Source: Clostridium polyendosporum
GTDB lineage: Bacteria; Bacillota; Clostridia; Clostridiales; Clostridiaceae
Direction of reading: 5' to 3'
DNA: 36,828 nucleotides
NCBI RefSeq assembly: GCF_018332455.1
Contig: NZ_BOPZ01000011.1
Location: forward strand, 66,526 to 103,353
The position numbers and the translations under genes were made by a program. Below are positions 6,771 to 14,399 of this stretch, in pieces; the stretch's first letter is position 1; the number at the start of each line of letters is the position of its first letter. The notes under the pieces are model-generated. The model did not search any database, was not told the origin of the DNA, and saw nothing but the letters and a program-made list of their open reading frames with translations.

Positions 6771-7970
6771 ATGAAACAATTTATACAACTTGAGATTAAA
6801 ACTACTGACCACGCTGCAATAACTATAGACATATTAACAAGTATTCACCAAACTAATGTAAATTTAACTTTAATGGAAGTATTTAAAGATAGAATTTGCA
6901 TTAATTTAGAATATATAAATGATCATACTAAAAACTTATTAATAAAAAACTTATTGAAGATAAGGGATGTCTTAACAATTAAAGAGATTAATTTATTAAA
7001 CAATGAAGAAAATGCTTTTAAGAATATTATAGGCACCAGTCTTTGTATCCAAAAAGTAAAAAAGTTTTCTTCTACCGTAGGAAAAAGTAATTCTACGATA
7101 CTCTTAAGAGGAGAGGGCGGAACTGGAAAAGAGTTATTCGCAAAAGCTATACATAATTATAGCTATAGAAAGAATAAAAAATTCATTACTTTAAACTGTT
7201 CATCTATTCCAGATATAATATTAGAAAGTGAATTATTCGGGTATGAAGAAGGACGCTTTATAGGTGATATGAATAGTAGTAAAGATGGTCTCTTTAAAGA
7301 AGCTAATGGTGGCACTATATTTCTTGATGAAATAGGTGAATTTTCTATAACACTTCAAGCTAAGCTTCTTAAAGTTTTGCAGGAGGGCACTATAAAAAAA
7401 TTAGGAAGTAATAAAGAAGAAACAGTTGACATTAGAATTATTGCCGCTACCAATCGAAATCTTGAAGAGATGGTTAAGAATGGACAATTCAGAGAAGATT
7501 TATACTATAGATTAAATATTATACCAATCTACCTTCCCCCTCTTAGAGAAAGATTAGAAGACATTCCTCTTCTTGTAAAGTTTTTTATGTCTAACTTAAA
7601 TAATAAACTAAAAAAAAGAATAGAAAAGGTTGATTTTCAAGTATATAACAAGTTAATGCAATACCATTGGCCAGGTAACATTAGAGAATTACAAAATATA
7701 GTTGAAAGAGCCATGAATCTTTGCGAAGGTGAAATTTTAACTCCTGAAAATATAATTTTTAACTTTAGTGAATATAATTCAAAGGCTGCTGAACTCTTCT
7801 ATACAGAAGAATTAACTCTAAAAGAAATAACCCAACAATGTGAAAAAGAAGCGATAATAAGAGTTTTAGACAAATATAAAAGTTACAGAAAAGCAGCTCA
7901 GATTTTAGGTGTATCTCATACTACAATTATGAATAAGACAAAAAAGTATTTTAATAGATATAAGGTATAA
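6771..7970 (+). CDS. TyrR-like transcriptional regulator (ACT, AAA+, HTH) with a degenerate GAFTGA motif
   Basis: A 399-residue bacterial enhancer-binding-protein homologue. Residues 1-75 resemble an ACT ligand-binding domain. Residues 85-320 are a sigma-54-interaction AAA+ domain with Walker A GEGGTGKE (104-111), Walker B GGTIFLDEIG (170-179) and the arginine-finger region REDLYYRLN (231-239). The C-terminus has a TyrR-type helix-turn-helix ILGVSHTTIMNKTKKY. There is no PAS domain. Where sigma-54 activators have GAFTGA this protein reads GRFIGD (151-156), so productive contact with sigma-54 is doubtful. Like E. coli TyrR it may act on sigma-70-type promoters. Known TyrR proteins sense aromatic amino acids, and the ligand here is unknown. 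Start: ATG at 6771 after GGAAGGGGG. A TTG 33 bases earlier is less likely. Confidence 0.88.
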   Translation: MKQFIQLEIKTTDHAAITIDILTSIHQTNVNLTLMEVFKDRICINLEYINDHTKNLLIKNLLKIRDVLTIKEINLLNNEENAFKNIIGTSLCIQKVKKFSSTVGKSNSTILLRGEGGTGKELFAKAIHNYSYRKNKKFITLNCSSIPDIILESELFGYEEGRFIGDMNSSKDGLFKEANGGTIFLDEIGEFSITLQAKLLKVLQEGTIKKLGSNKEETVDIRIIAATNRNLEEMVKNGQFREDLYYRLNIIPIYLPPLRERLEDIPLLVKFFMSNLNNKLKKRIEKVDFQVYNKLMQYHWPGNIRELQNIVERAMNLCEGEILTPENIIFNFSEYNSKAAELFYTEELTLKEITQQCEKEAIIRVLDKYKSYRKAAQILGVSHTTIMNKTKKYFNRYKV

Positions 7971-8100
7971 TTTATATTTGTACAATTAGCTTAGTAAATT
8001 ATAAAAGTTTATGATTTTTAAAATTAAATTTCTTGCCAGAATATTTTCTATTACATCAATGAATAAACTATAATGTAATTAATACTTTTAAGGAGTAATT

Positions 8101-8724
8101 ATGGATATAGTTCCTAAAAACTATGCTTTTGCCACAGTAAAAGGAATCACTCAAAAGCAATTACAGGAGCACTACACTATCTATAAAGGATACGTGACCA
8201 AACTTAATGAGATTGATTCTGCTTCTAGAAATGCCGCTGATTTTCCGAACCCTAATGCTACTTATAGCTCTTTAAGAAGCTTAAAGCTTGGAGAAACTTA
8301 TGCACTTGATGGTATAAAACTTCATGAACTTTATTTTGAAAATATAACTAATTCAACCTGTTGCATAGATGGAGAAATGCTTAAGCTCATTAAGAATCAA
8401 TGGAACAGTTATGAGAACTTTATGTCATACATCAAGAATACCGGCTTGTCTATGAGAGGATGGATAATAATAGCCTTAGATCCTCTTACTTACCGTTTAA
8501 GAGTTATAGGTTCTGATGCTCATGATGTAGGAGCTGTGTGGGATTGCTATCCCATATTGGTAATAGATGTGTATGAGCATGCCTACTTCTTAGATTTTGG
8601 AACAAATAAAGGTAAATATTTAGAGGTCATTTTTGAAAATATCAACTGGAAGGTAGTAAATAAAAGAATACAAATTCATTATATGATGATGAACATGATG
8701 AAGAGATATTTCTATGATTTCTAA
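8101..8724 (+). CDS. Fe/Mn-family superoxide dismutase, divergent
   Basis: A 207-residue member of the iron/manganese superoxide dismutase family, which converts superoxide to oxygen and hydrogen peroxide. The four metal ligands can be placed: His24 (LQEHY), His75 (KLHELYFEN), Asp156 and His160 (DVYEHAYFLDFG). The RGWIIIALDP strand and YLEVIFENINWK near the end are also typical. The N-terminal helix departs from the common HHxxY pattern, and the last 15 residues are methionine-rich (HYMMMNMMKRYFYDF), which is not usual. Preference for Fe or Mn cannot be told. AAGGAG precedes the ATG. The gene stands alone and ends at a perfect 16-bp terminator stem. Divergent members of this kind might have altered activity. 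Confidence 0.85.
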   Translation: MDIVPKNYAFATVKGITQKQLQEHYTIYKGYVTKLNEIDSASRNAADFPNPNATYSSLRSLKLGETYALDGIKLHELYFENITNSTCCIDGEMLKLIKNQWNSYENFMSYIKNTGLSMRGWIIIALDPLTYRLRVIGSDAHDVGAVWDCYPILVIDVYEHAYFLDFGTNKGKYLEVIFENINWKVVNKRIQIHYMMMNMMKRYFYDF

Positions 8725-8731
8725 ACACTAA

Positions 8732-8770
8732 AATTTAAGGAATTCAGTTACTGCCTGAATTCCTTAAATT
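8732..8770. terminator. Perfect 16-bp hairpin between convergent genes
   Basis: AATTTAAGGAATTCAG (8732-8747) and its exact reverse complement (8755-8770) enclose the loop TTACTGC. It lies between the ends of the dismutase gene and the membrane-protein gene at 8811 and can serve both, although the flanking T-runs are short. Confidence 0.8.
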
Positions 8771-8810
8771 AATTTTCACTAATTCTCTACCCCAAATAGA
8801 CTTAATGATA

Positions 8811-9320
8811 TTATCTATCCATTAAAAGAACATCCTTAAATTTTACGTCTAATCCCTTAGAAAGTTCATCAAGTTTCTGTACTTTTTGTTCTACTTCTTT
8901 TGCGGTAGAATATCCATTACATACTGATATTACGCTATCTAAAGATTCTATATACTTATCATGAAGTCCACTAATTTCTTGACTATGATTTAAACCTTCA
9001 GCGTTATTCCTGAGTTCTTTAAGCTTATTTATATTTTGTTGAACATTTTTATTCTCCTTTATTTCATTTATAACTGTTGAAGCCTCTGAAGATATACTTC
9101 TTATATTATGAAAGTATACATAATCTGTCTTATATCTGTTAATCTCATAACTTATAGGTTTTTGAACTATAAATATATTATAAGCACTGACTCCTAATGT
9201 AAGTATTAATAATACTATTACAATGAATTTAATAAATCCTTTAATGAATTTAATAGTAAGATAAACAAAAGCTAAAACAATAAATAACATTACTATGTTA
9301 TCTATACTAAACCCGTTCAT
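8811..9320 (-). CDS. Two-helix membrane protein with charged helical tail, unknown
   Basis: A 169-residue protein of unknown function. Two hydrophobic helices lie at about residues 8-25 and 31-52 with a short Lys-rich connection (IKFIKGFIKF). The remaining 110 residues are polar and mostly helical, rich in Glu, Lys and Asn (STVINEIKENKNVQQ, EVEQKVQKLDELSKG), and probably form a coiled coil on one side of the membrane. No conserved motif is recognised and only one Cys is present. GAGGTGAGG precedes the ATG at 9320. It is a single gene facing the dismutase gene. Confidence 0.75.
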   Translation of the reverse strand: MNGFSIDNIVMLFIVLAFVYLTIKFIKGFIKFIVIVLLILTLGVSAYNIFIVQKPISYEINRYKTDYVYFHNIRSISSEASTVINEIKENKNVQQNINKLKELRNNAEGLNHSQEISGLHDKYIESLDSVISVCNGYSTAKEVEQKVQKLDELSKGLDVKFKDVLLMDR

Positions 9321-9585
9321 ATCCTCACCTCTTTAAATATTATTTGTTATATTATATCACAGGAAAATGCTATTATAATTCATAACTTTATAAATTTTTA
9401 TTTAAAAGAACTTATAATAATCTACCTATAACTAAGTATAAAATTCTTCATTGAAAGAAACTTTATTAGAACTTATATCGAAGTAATAAAACATTATAAA
9501 AATGCTGATTTATAAACTATACTTACTATTAACTTATAATTGTATTAAAATAATAATGTGGTGGGAAAAAATAGGAGGTGGAATT

Positions 9586-10440
9586 TTGAATAAAAACAAT
9601 AATTTTTTTAGTACTATGAATAGAATTATTTTTATGTTATTAGGCTCAGCCTTAGTATCAATTGGCCTGGAGATATTTTTAATACCTAATAATATAATTG
9701 ATGGTGGAATAGTTGGAATATCGATTATTTCTAGTTACTTAACAAAGCTTCCTCTAGGATTGTTTATTTTTATTTTTAACGTTCCATTCTTTATAGTAGG
9801 TTATAAACAAATTGGTAAGACCTTCACTCTATCAACATTATTCTCTGTAATTTGTTTATCTATTGGAGTAACTATTTTACATCCTATTTCTAGAATAACA
9901 GAAGATATCCTTTTAGCATCAGTTTTCGGAGGAATCGTTTTAGGTGCTGGAGTTGGATTAATAATAAGAAATGGAGGTTCATTAGATGGAACAGAAATTG
10001 TAGCCATAATATTAGATAAAAGGATGAGCTTCTCAATTGGAGAAATTGTTATGTTTTTTAACTTATTTATTTTAAGTAGTGCAGGTTTTGTTTTTGGCTG
10101 GGATAGAGCAATGTACTCCCTTATTGCATACTTTATTGCTTTCAAAGTTATTGATATAACTGTTGAAGGACTAGATGAGTCAAAAGGTGTTGTAATTATT
10201 TCAGAAAGTCATAAAGACATAACTGAAGCAATAATTGATAGACTTGGTAGAGGTGTAACTTTACTTAACGGTAAAGGAGGGTATAAAGGAACTCCTACTA
10301 ATGTAATATATGTGGTTGTATCACGTTTAGAAATAGCTAAATTAAAATCTATTGTACATGGCTTTGATGAAAATGCATTAATAACTATAGGCAGTGTTGA
10401 AGTATCCGGAAAAAGATATAAAAAGAAAGCTATACATTAA
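9586..10440 (+). CDS. YitT-family membrane protein (DUF2179 C-terminal domain)
   Basis: A 284-residue integral membrane protein of the YitT family: a bundle of five to six hydrophobic helices covering about residues 10-200, with the family block GGSLDGTEIVAIILDKR and GWDRAMYSLIAYFIAFKVIDI, followed by a soluble DUF2179 domain with GVTLLNGKGGYKG. The function of the family is not established, and transport has been suggested. The start is taken as TTG at 9586 because AGGAGGTG stands seven bases upstream. A longer in-frame ATG at 9502 would put that ribosome-binding site inside the gene. A stable terminator follows at 10464-10500. Confidence 0.9.
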   Translation: MNKNNNFFSTMNRIIFMLLGSALVSIGLEIFLIPNNIIDGGIVGISIISSYLTKLPLGLFIFIFNVPFFIVGYKQIGKTFTLSTLFSVICLSIGVTILHPISRITEDILLASVFGGIVLGAGVGLIIRNGGSLDGTEIVAIILDKRMSFSIGEIVMFFNLFILSSAGFVFGWDRAMYSLIAYFIAFKVIDITVEGLDESKGVVIISESHKDITEAIIDRLGRGVTLLNGKGGYKGTPTNVIYVVVSRLEIAKLKSIVHGFDENALITIGSVEVSGKRYKKKAIH

Positions 10441-10463
10441 TTCATATTTCCTTATAACAAAAA

Positions 10464-10500
10464 CCCAAGGAATAATTTAAATCCTTGGGGATAACTTTTT
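10464..10500 (+). terminator. Terminator of the YitT-family gene
   Basis: CCCAAGGA (10464-10471) pairs with TCCTTGGG (10482-10489) over a ten-base AT loop, followed by GATAACTTTTTAT. Confidence 0.85.
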
Positions 10501-10520
10501 ATATTAGACCTTTTTAAACG

Positions 10521-10673
10521 TTATGTTTTTAACTTTTCTAAGAGTTCACAACATTCCTTCTGTAACTCTTCTAATGCTTCAGATTTATCTTTATGATTTA
10601 AAAATTTTTCTGGAAATATATTTCCAAACCATGTAGATTTATGTAGGAATCCAATATATTTCTGAATTCCCAC
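10521..10673 (-). CDS. Possible short gene, GTG start (50 aa), unknown
   Basis: A minus-strand frame of 50 codons starting with GTG at 10673 reads VGIQKYIGFLHKSTWFGN, continues with IFPEKFLNHKDKSEALEEL and ends in LLEKLKT. Amino-acid use looks protein-like (amphipathic helix at the end), but there is no clear ribosome-binding site and the frame is closed by a stop just upstream. It may be a genuine small gene downstream of the one at 10712-10855 or the tail of a decayed gene. Function unknown. Confidence 0.35.
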   Translation of the reverse strand: MGIQKYIGFLHKSTWFGNIFPEKFLNHKDKSEALEELQKECCELLEKLKT

Positions 10674-10711
10674 ATAAATCGTCCATTATATTCTACTGAT
10701 CATAAATTTTC

Positions 10712-10855
10712 CTATCTCTTACCTTTTGTATCTCTTATGCCAGGTTGTACGCCTGAATTTCCTCTACCAAGAAAACCATTTTGAGCAGTTCTTGAATCTT
10801 CACTTTCAGCTATCATGCTTTGTTGCTTACTCTTTATGTCTTTATACTTACTCAT
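10712..10855 (-). CDS. Small hydrophilic protein, unknown function (47 aa)
   Basis: A 47-residue frame with ATG at 10855 after AAAGGAGATGA, an excellent ribosome-binding site. The product is hydrophilic and basic, starting MSKYKDIKSKQQS, with a Gly/Asn-rich middle (GFLGRGNSGVQPG) and a basic end (RDTKGKR). It has no Cys and no membrane segment. I do not recognise the family. Like the 49-residue protein at 637-786 it is a short, polar, free-standing gene, and the two do not align with each other. A spore-related role is possible but not shown. Confidence 0.65.
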   Translation of the reverse strand: MSKYKDIKSKQQSMIAESEDSRTAQNGFLGRGNSGVQPGIRDTKGKR

Positions 10856-11072
10856 AACTTCATCTCCTTTATAGAATTAAAGCTGCACAAGTCTATATTT
10901 AATAAAATTGAGAAAATGTTGTATACTTTCAATACCTTTTCTCAAAACTTTAAGTTAATTATAAACTTGTGTATCTAATAATAGTTTTTCCCTAGCACTT
11001 TTTTCTCTATTCACATCAAAAACTTAAATACTTAGTGATTACTTTATAATAACTTTTGAGAATACGTTAGTA

Positions 11073-11873
11073 CTACATATTTTTAGACTTTTGTTCACAC
11101 TTTTCCATACCATTCATTACAGCTGCTCTAAATCCTCTTTTTTCAAATTCAAGTACAGCCTCAATGGTAGTACCGCCAGGAGAACAAACCATATCCTTAA
11201 GTTCCCCTGGATGCATTCCTGTTTCTAATACCATTTTTGCTGAACCCAATACTGCTTGAGCTGCAAGATTATACGCTTTCTTTCTTGGTATACCCATCTT
11301 TACTGCACTATCAGCCATAGCCTCAATAAACATAAAGACATAAGCAGGCGATGAACCACAAAGAGCCGTAAAGGCATGGAAGTCTTTTTCCTCTAATAAT
11401 TCAGCTTTACCAAATGCACTAAAAATATTTAATATCTCCTGGATTTCCTCTTCACTTACTCCTTCAGAAGGACATACTGCACTCATGCCTTCTCCTACCA
11501 AAGCAGGCGTATTTGGCATTGTCTTAACTATCTTAATATCCTTTCCAAACCATTCTCTAACCTTACCAATGCCAACTCCAGCAGCTATTGTAACAATTAA
11601 AGCAGTATCTTTTATATTATCTCTAATTTCCTTTATAACCTTCTCATACATAAATGGCTTTACTGCTAATACAACTATATCAGCTCTTTCTACTACTTCC
11701 TTATTCGTTAAAGCAGTATTTATACCAAACTTGTCTTTCAAACCCTTTATAGATTGCTCCACTATATCAGATACAATTATGTTTTCTGCTGAAATTATAC
11801 CTGATTTTATAATACCTCCAACCATGGCACTCCCCATGTTGCCACAACCTATAAAACCTAAAACTTTATTCAT
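11073..11873 (-). CDS. proC: Pyrroline-5-carboxylate reductase
   Basis: The enzyme reduces 1-pyrroline-5-carboxylate to proline with NAD(P)H, the last step of proline synthesis, in the cytosol. The 266-residue length is normal. The N-terminal Rossmann motif GCGNMG is at residues 9-14, then VLAVKPF, VKTMPNTPALVGEGMSAVC and the C-terminal signature LKDMVCSPGGTTIEAV. Start: the second of two in-frame ATGs (11873) is preferred, since GAGGTG lies seven bases upstream, whereas it almost touches the first (11879). A promoter is seen at 11910-11938. No clear terminator follows, and the 217-base gap to the next gene is AT-rich. Confidence 0.97.
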   Translation of the reverse strand: MNKVLGFIGCGNMGSAMVGGIIKSGIISAENIIVSDIVEQSIKGLKDKFGINTALTNKEVVERADIVVLAVKPFMYEKVIKEIRDNIKDTALIVTIAAGVGIGKVREWFGKDIKIVKTMPNTPALVGEGMSAVCPSEGVSEEEIQEILNIFSAFGKAELLEEKDFHAFTALCGSSPAYVFMFIEAMADSAVKMGIPRKKAYNLAAQAVLGSAKMVLETGMHPGELKDMVCSPGGTTIEAVLEFEKRGFRAAVMNGMEKCEQKSKNM

Positions 11874-11909
11874 TGTCATTCACCTCATAAAAATATTTAT
11901 TTATATTCT

Positions 11910-11938
11910 ATTATGGTTCTTAACGTATTTAAAGACAA
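11910..11938 (-). promoter_or_regulatory. Sigma-A promoter of proC
   Basis: On the minus strand TTGTCT (11933-11938) and CATAAT (11910-11915) are 17 bases apart, about 37 bases before the start codon. Confidence 0.65.
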
Positions 11939-11939
11939 T

Positions 11940-12329
11940 ATATAAATAACAAGTTTTATTTTTTATATTTATTCCTTATATTAAATACCTAAAAAACACA
12001 CCAACAACAAATTAGCATTTTAAAATTCTAATATAAAAAAATAGTTATTACTATAACTAAACTATTTTTCATCTATTGTAATTTAAGCTTGGACACATAT
12101 AAATGTTATGTAATTTGATTAAACTTTTATAAATATAGTATATAAGTATTATCAAAAAAATTTATATTTTTATATTTTCACTTAAAATTAAATTTTCATT
12201 CTAATTATAATAGAAATATTATGCTCTAGTTTTATATTTTATATACCTCTCCAATAACACTATAGTATTACTTACTTAGATAATTCATATACTACTAATG
12301 AAATAAAGTTGAAAAGGAGGTTGAGTTTC
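11940..12329. other. Divergent intergenic region between proC and hsp20
   Basis: About 390 bases, very AT-rich, with no gene of useful length. It contains the orphan hairpin at 12037-12069. No CIRCE (HrcA) element with the GCACTC/GAGTGC pattern was found upstream of hsp20. Confidence 0.5.
12037..12069. terminator. Orphan bidirectional hairpin
   Basis: AAAAATAGTT (12037-12046) pairs with AACTATTTTT (12060-12069) around a 13-base loop, with A and T runs on the two sides. Both neighbouring genes start away from it, so it terminates neither of them. Confidence 0.5.
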
Positions 12330-12728
12330 GTGCTGAGTTTATTGCCAATGAGGTCAACCAACTTTATGACTAGCAAGGAGTTTTTCGATTTAGTTTGGAA
12401 TGATGTTTTTTGTGAAAAAAAATTACCTTTCTTGTGCAATAATGAAAATTTCAAAGTTGATTTACAGGAAAACGACAATTATTACATCATAAATGCTGAC
12501 TTACCAGGTGTTGGAAAAAAGGATATAGAGATTAATTATATTGATAATTTTTTAGTTATATCAGCACACAGAAAAAAAAACATAGACCATAATTTCTCAA
12601 CATTAGTGCAAGAAAAACCCTACGGTGAGTTTCGTAGAATGTTTTATGTTAGTGATATAAACTTAAAAAAAATATCTACTTCCTTTTATAATGGTGAATT
12701 AAAGTTAACTATTCCAAAATTAAAATGA
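12330..12728 (+). CDS. Hsp20-family small heat-shock protein
   Basis: A 132-residue small heat-shock protein, an ATP-independent chaperone that holds unfolding proteins. The alpha-crystallin domain runs from about NFKVDLQENDNYYIINADLPGV through the dimerisation region to the end. The usual GVxKxDIxI pattern is seen as GVGKKDIEI, and the last strand is followed by an IPK motif (LKLTIPKLK), close to the IxI motif. Phe and aromatic residues in EFFDLVWNDVF form the N-terminal arm. Start: GTG at 12330, nine bases after AGGAGG. An in-frame TTG at 12309 would place the ribosome-binding site inside the gene. Confidence 0.88.
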   Translation: MLSLLPMRSTNFMTSKEFFDLVWNDVFCEKKLPFLCNNENFKVDLQENDNYYIINADLPGVGKKDIEINYIDNFLVISAHRKKNIDHNFSTLVQEKPYGEFRRMFYVSDINLKKISTSFYNGELKLTIPKLK

Positions 12729-12745
12729 GTTTAAACCTTAATTTA

Positions 12746-12790
12746 TAAAAAAGAGTAAGGTAGTTCTTATTTTACTTACCTTACTCTTGT
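12746..12790. terminator. Bidirectional terminator between hsp20 and dnaB
   Basis: AAGAGTAAGGTA (12751-12762) pairs with TACCTTACTCTT (12777-12788). On the minus strand, in the dnaB direction, a run of six T follows. Confidence 0.85.
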
Positions 12791-12820
12791 AAATTATATC
12801 TTTAAGTAGTATTACCCTTT

Positions 12821-14155
12821 TTACTCTTTATGAACAACATCAAGATTACCAAACTTACTGAATTGTCCAAGCCAAGCAAGCTTAACAGTACCAACAGGAC
12901 CATTTCTTTGCTTTGCTATTATACATTCACCAACATTTTTTTCTTCTGTTTCTTTATTATAATACTCATCTCTATAAAGGAACATAACAAGGTCTGCATC
13001 CTGCTCTATAGAACCTGATTCTCTAAGGTCTGAAAGCATTGGTCTATGGTCTGCTCTTTGCTCTGGTGCACGTGAAAGCTGAGAAAGTGCTACAACTGGG
13101 CACTGCATCTCCTTAGCTAATGCCTTAATACTTCTTGATATTTCAGAAACTTCTTGCTGTCTACTCTCACCACCACTTCCAGACATAAGCTGAAGGTAGT
13201 CTATAAGTATTAAGTCTATTCCATATTCTATCTTAAGTCTTCTACATTTAGAGCGCATTTCCATAACAGAAACTCCAGCAGTATCATCTATATATATTTT
13301 TGCTGCTGCTAATGGTCCTGCTGCCCTTGCAATGTTTTCCCAATCCTTATCCTCTAAATTTCCTGTTCTAAGTTTTAGCATATCTACATTTGCCTCAGAA
13401 CATAGAAGCTTATAAGCAAGCTGTTCCTTAGACATTTCTAGAGAGAATATAACTACACTCTTTCCATCTCTTAATGCAGCATGTTCCGCAATATTAAGAG
13501 CAAAAGTGGTTTTACCCATAGAAGGTCTTGCAGCTATCAGTACCATATCCCCCTTCTGGAAACCAGAAGTTTTAGCATCTAGATCTCTAAAACCAGAACT
13601 GACTCCAGTTATCTCTCCCTTGTCATTAAAAATTCTTTCTATCTGCTCGAAGCTTCTTTCAAGTACTGCACTAAGAGGCTCAAAATCCCCTGTAGTTCTT
13701 TTTTCTCCTATATCAAATATTCTTTTTTCTGCACCATCCATTACCTTTTCAACTTCATTTTGATTGTTATAACAGTCCTCTATGATTTCTGTTGAGGATC
13801 TTATAAGCTTTCTTAAAGTTGATTTTTCTGAAACAATCTTTATGTATGAATTCAAGTTTGCAGTGGTAGGAACAGAACCGCTTATCTCAGTAACATAAGT
13901 AATTCCCCCTGCTTTCTCAAGCTTATCTGTTGATTTTAAATATTCTAAAAGAGTTACAAGATCAACAGCTTCATCTCTTTGGAACATTTCTACTATGCTT
14001 GAGAAAATCACCTTATGTGCATCTCTATAGAAATCTTCCCCTGTTAAGCTTTCTGCTGCCTGAGCTATTGCCTGCCTATCTATTATCATAGAACCTAATA
14101 CAGACTGCTCCGCTTCTATACTCTGAGGTAAACTTCTCATAATAGGCGCATCCAT
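12821..14155 (-). CDS. dnaB: Replicative DNA helicase
   Basis: DnaB forms the hexameric ring helicase of the replication fork. The 444 residues comprise the N-terminal DnaB domain (about 8-110, SIEAEQSVLGSMIID), a linker, and the RecA-like C-terminal domain with Walker A ARPSMGKT (209-216), the Walker B region IDLILIDYLQLM and the arginine-finger stretch near SGSIEQDADLVMFLYRDEYY. The length is normal for a clostridial replicative helicase. ATG at 14155 follows GAGGAGTGA. It is transcribed alone from the promoter at 14195-14223, next to the rplI-lonC operon, as often in Firmicutes. Confidence 0.97.
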   Translation of the reverse strand: MDAPIMRSLPQSIEAEQSVLGSMIIDRQAIAQAAESLTGEDFYRDAHKVIFSSIVEMFQRDEAVDLVTLLEYLKSTDKLEKAGGITYVTEISGSVPTTANLNSYIKIVSEKSTLRKLIRSSTEIIEDCYNNQNEVEKVMDGAEKRIFDIGEKRTTGDFEPLSAVLERSFEQIERIFNDKGEITGVSSGFRDLDAKTSGFQKGDMVLIAARPSMGKTTFALNIAEHAALRDGKSVVIFSLEMSKEQLAYKLLCSEANVDMLKLRTGNLEDKDWENIARAAGPLAAAKIYIDDTAGVSVMEMRSKCRRLKIEYGIDLILIDYLQLMSGSGGESRQQEVSEISRSIKALAKEMQCPVVALSQLSRAPEQRADHRPMLSDLRESGSIEQDADLVMFLYRDEYYNKETEEKNVGECIIAKQRNGPVGTVKLAWLGQFSKFGNLDVVHKE

Positions 14156-14194
14156 ATGGTCTCACTCCTCTTCAAATTACCATTCGCATTTTTA

Positions 14195-14223
14195 ATTATG
14201 AATACTTTTTATATATTTATCAA
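14195..14223 (-). promoter_or_regulatory. Sigma-A promoter of dnaB
   Basis: On the minus strand TTGATA (14218-14223) and CATAAT (14195-14200) are 17 bases apart, about 40 bases before the dnaB start codon. Confidence 0.65.
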
Positions 14224-14364
14224 GAAAATTTTACTTTATAAAAATAAAGAGTAATATTTTTTTCTAAAACTACAAATAATATAACTGTACCATTTGATAA
14301 CTAAATCTTTGTAATAATAGCTAAATTTTTTTCTCTTGCTCTTTTCTAGAAATACATAAATAAA

Positions 14365-14395
14365 TTAAAGCTCTCCTTTAAAAGGAAAGCTCTAA
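14365..14395 (-). terminator. Terminator of lonC
   Basis: On the minus strand TTAGAGCTTTCC and GGAGAGCTTTAA form an imperfect stem immediately after the lonC stop codon, followed by TTTATTTAT. The stem includes G-T pairs. Confidence 0.65.
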
Positions 14396-14399
14396 TCTA

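Noticed and set aside
12240-12329. CIRCE or CtsR operator upstream of hsp20
   Set aside because: No GCACTC-N9-GAGTGC inverted repeat and no direct heptad repeat typical of CtsR was seen.
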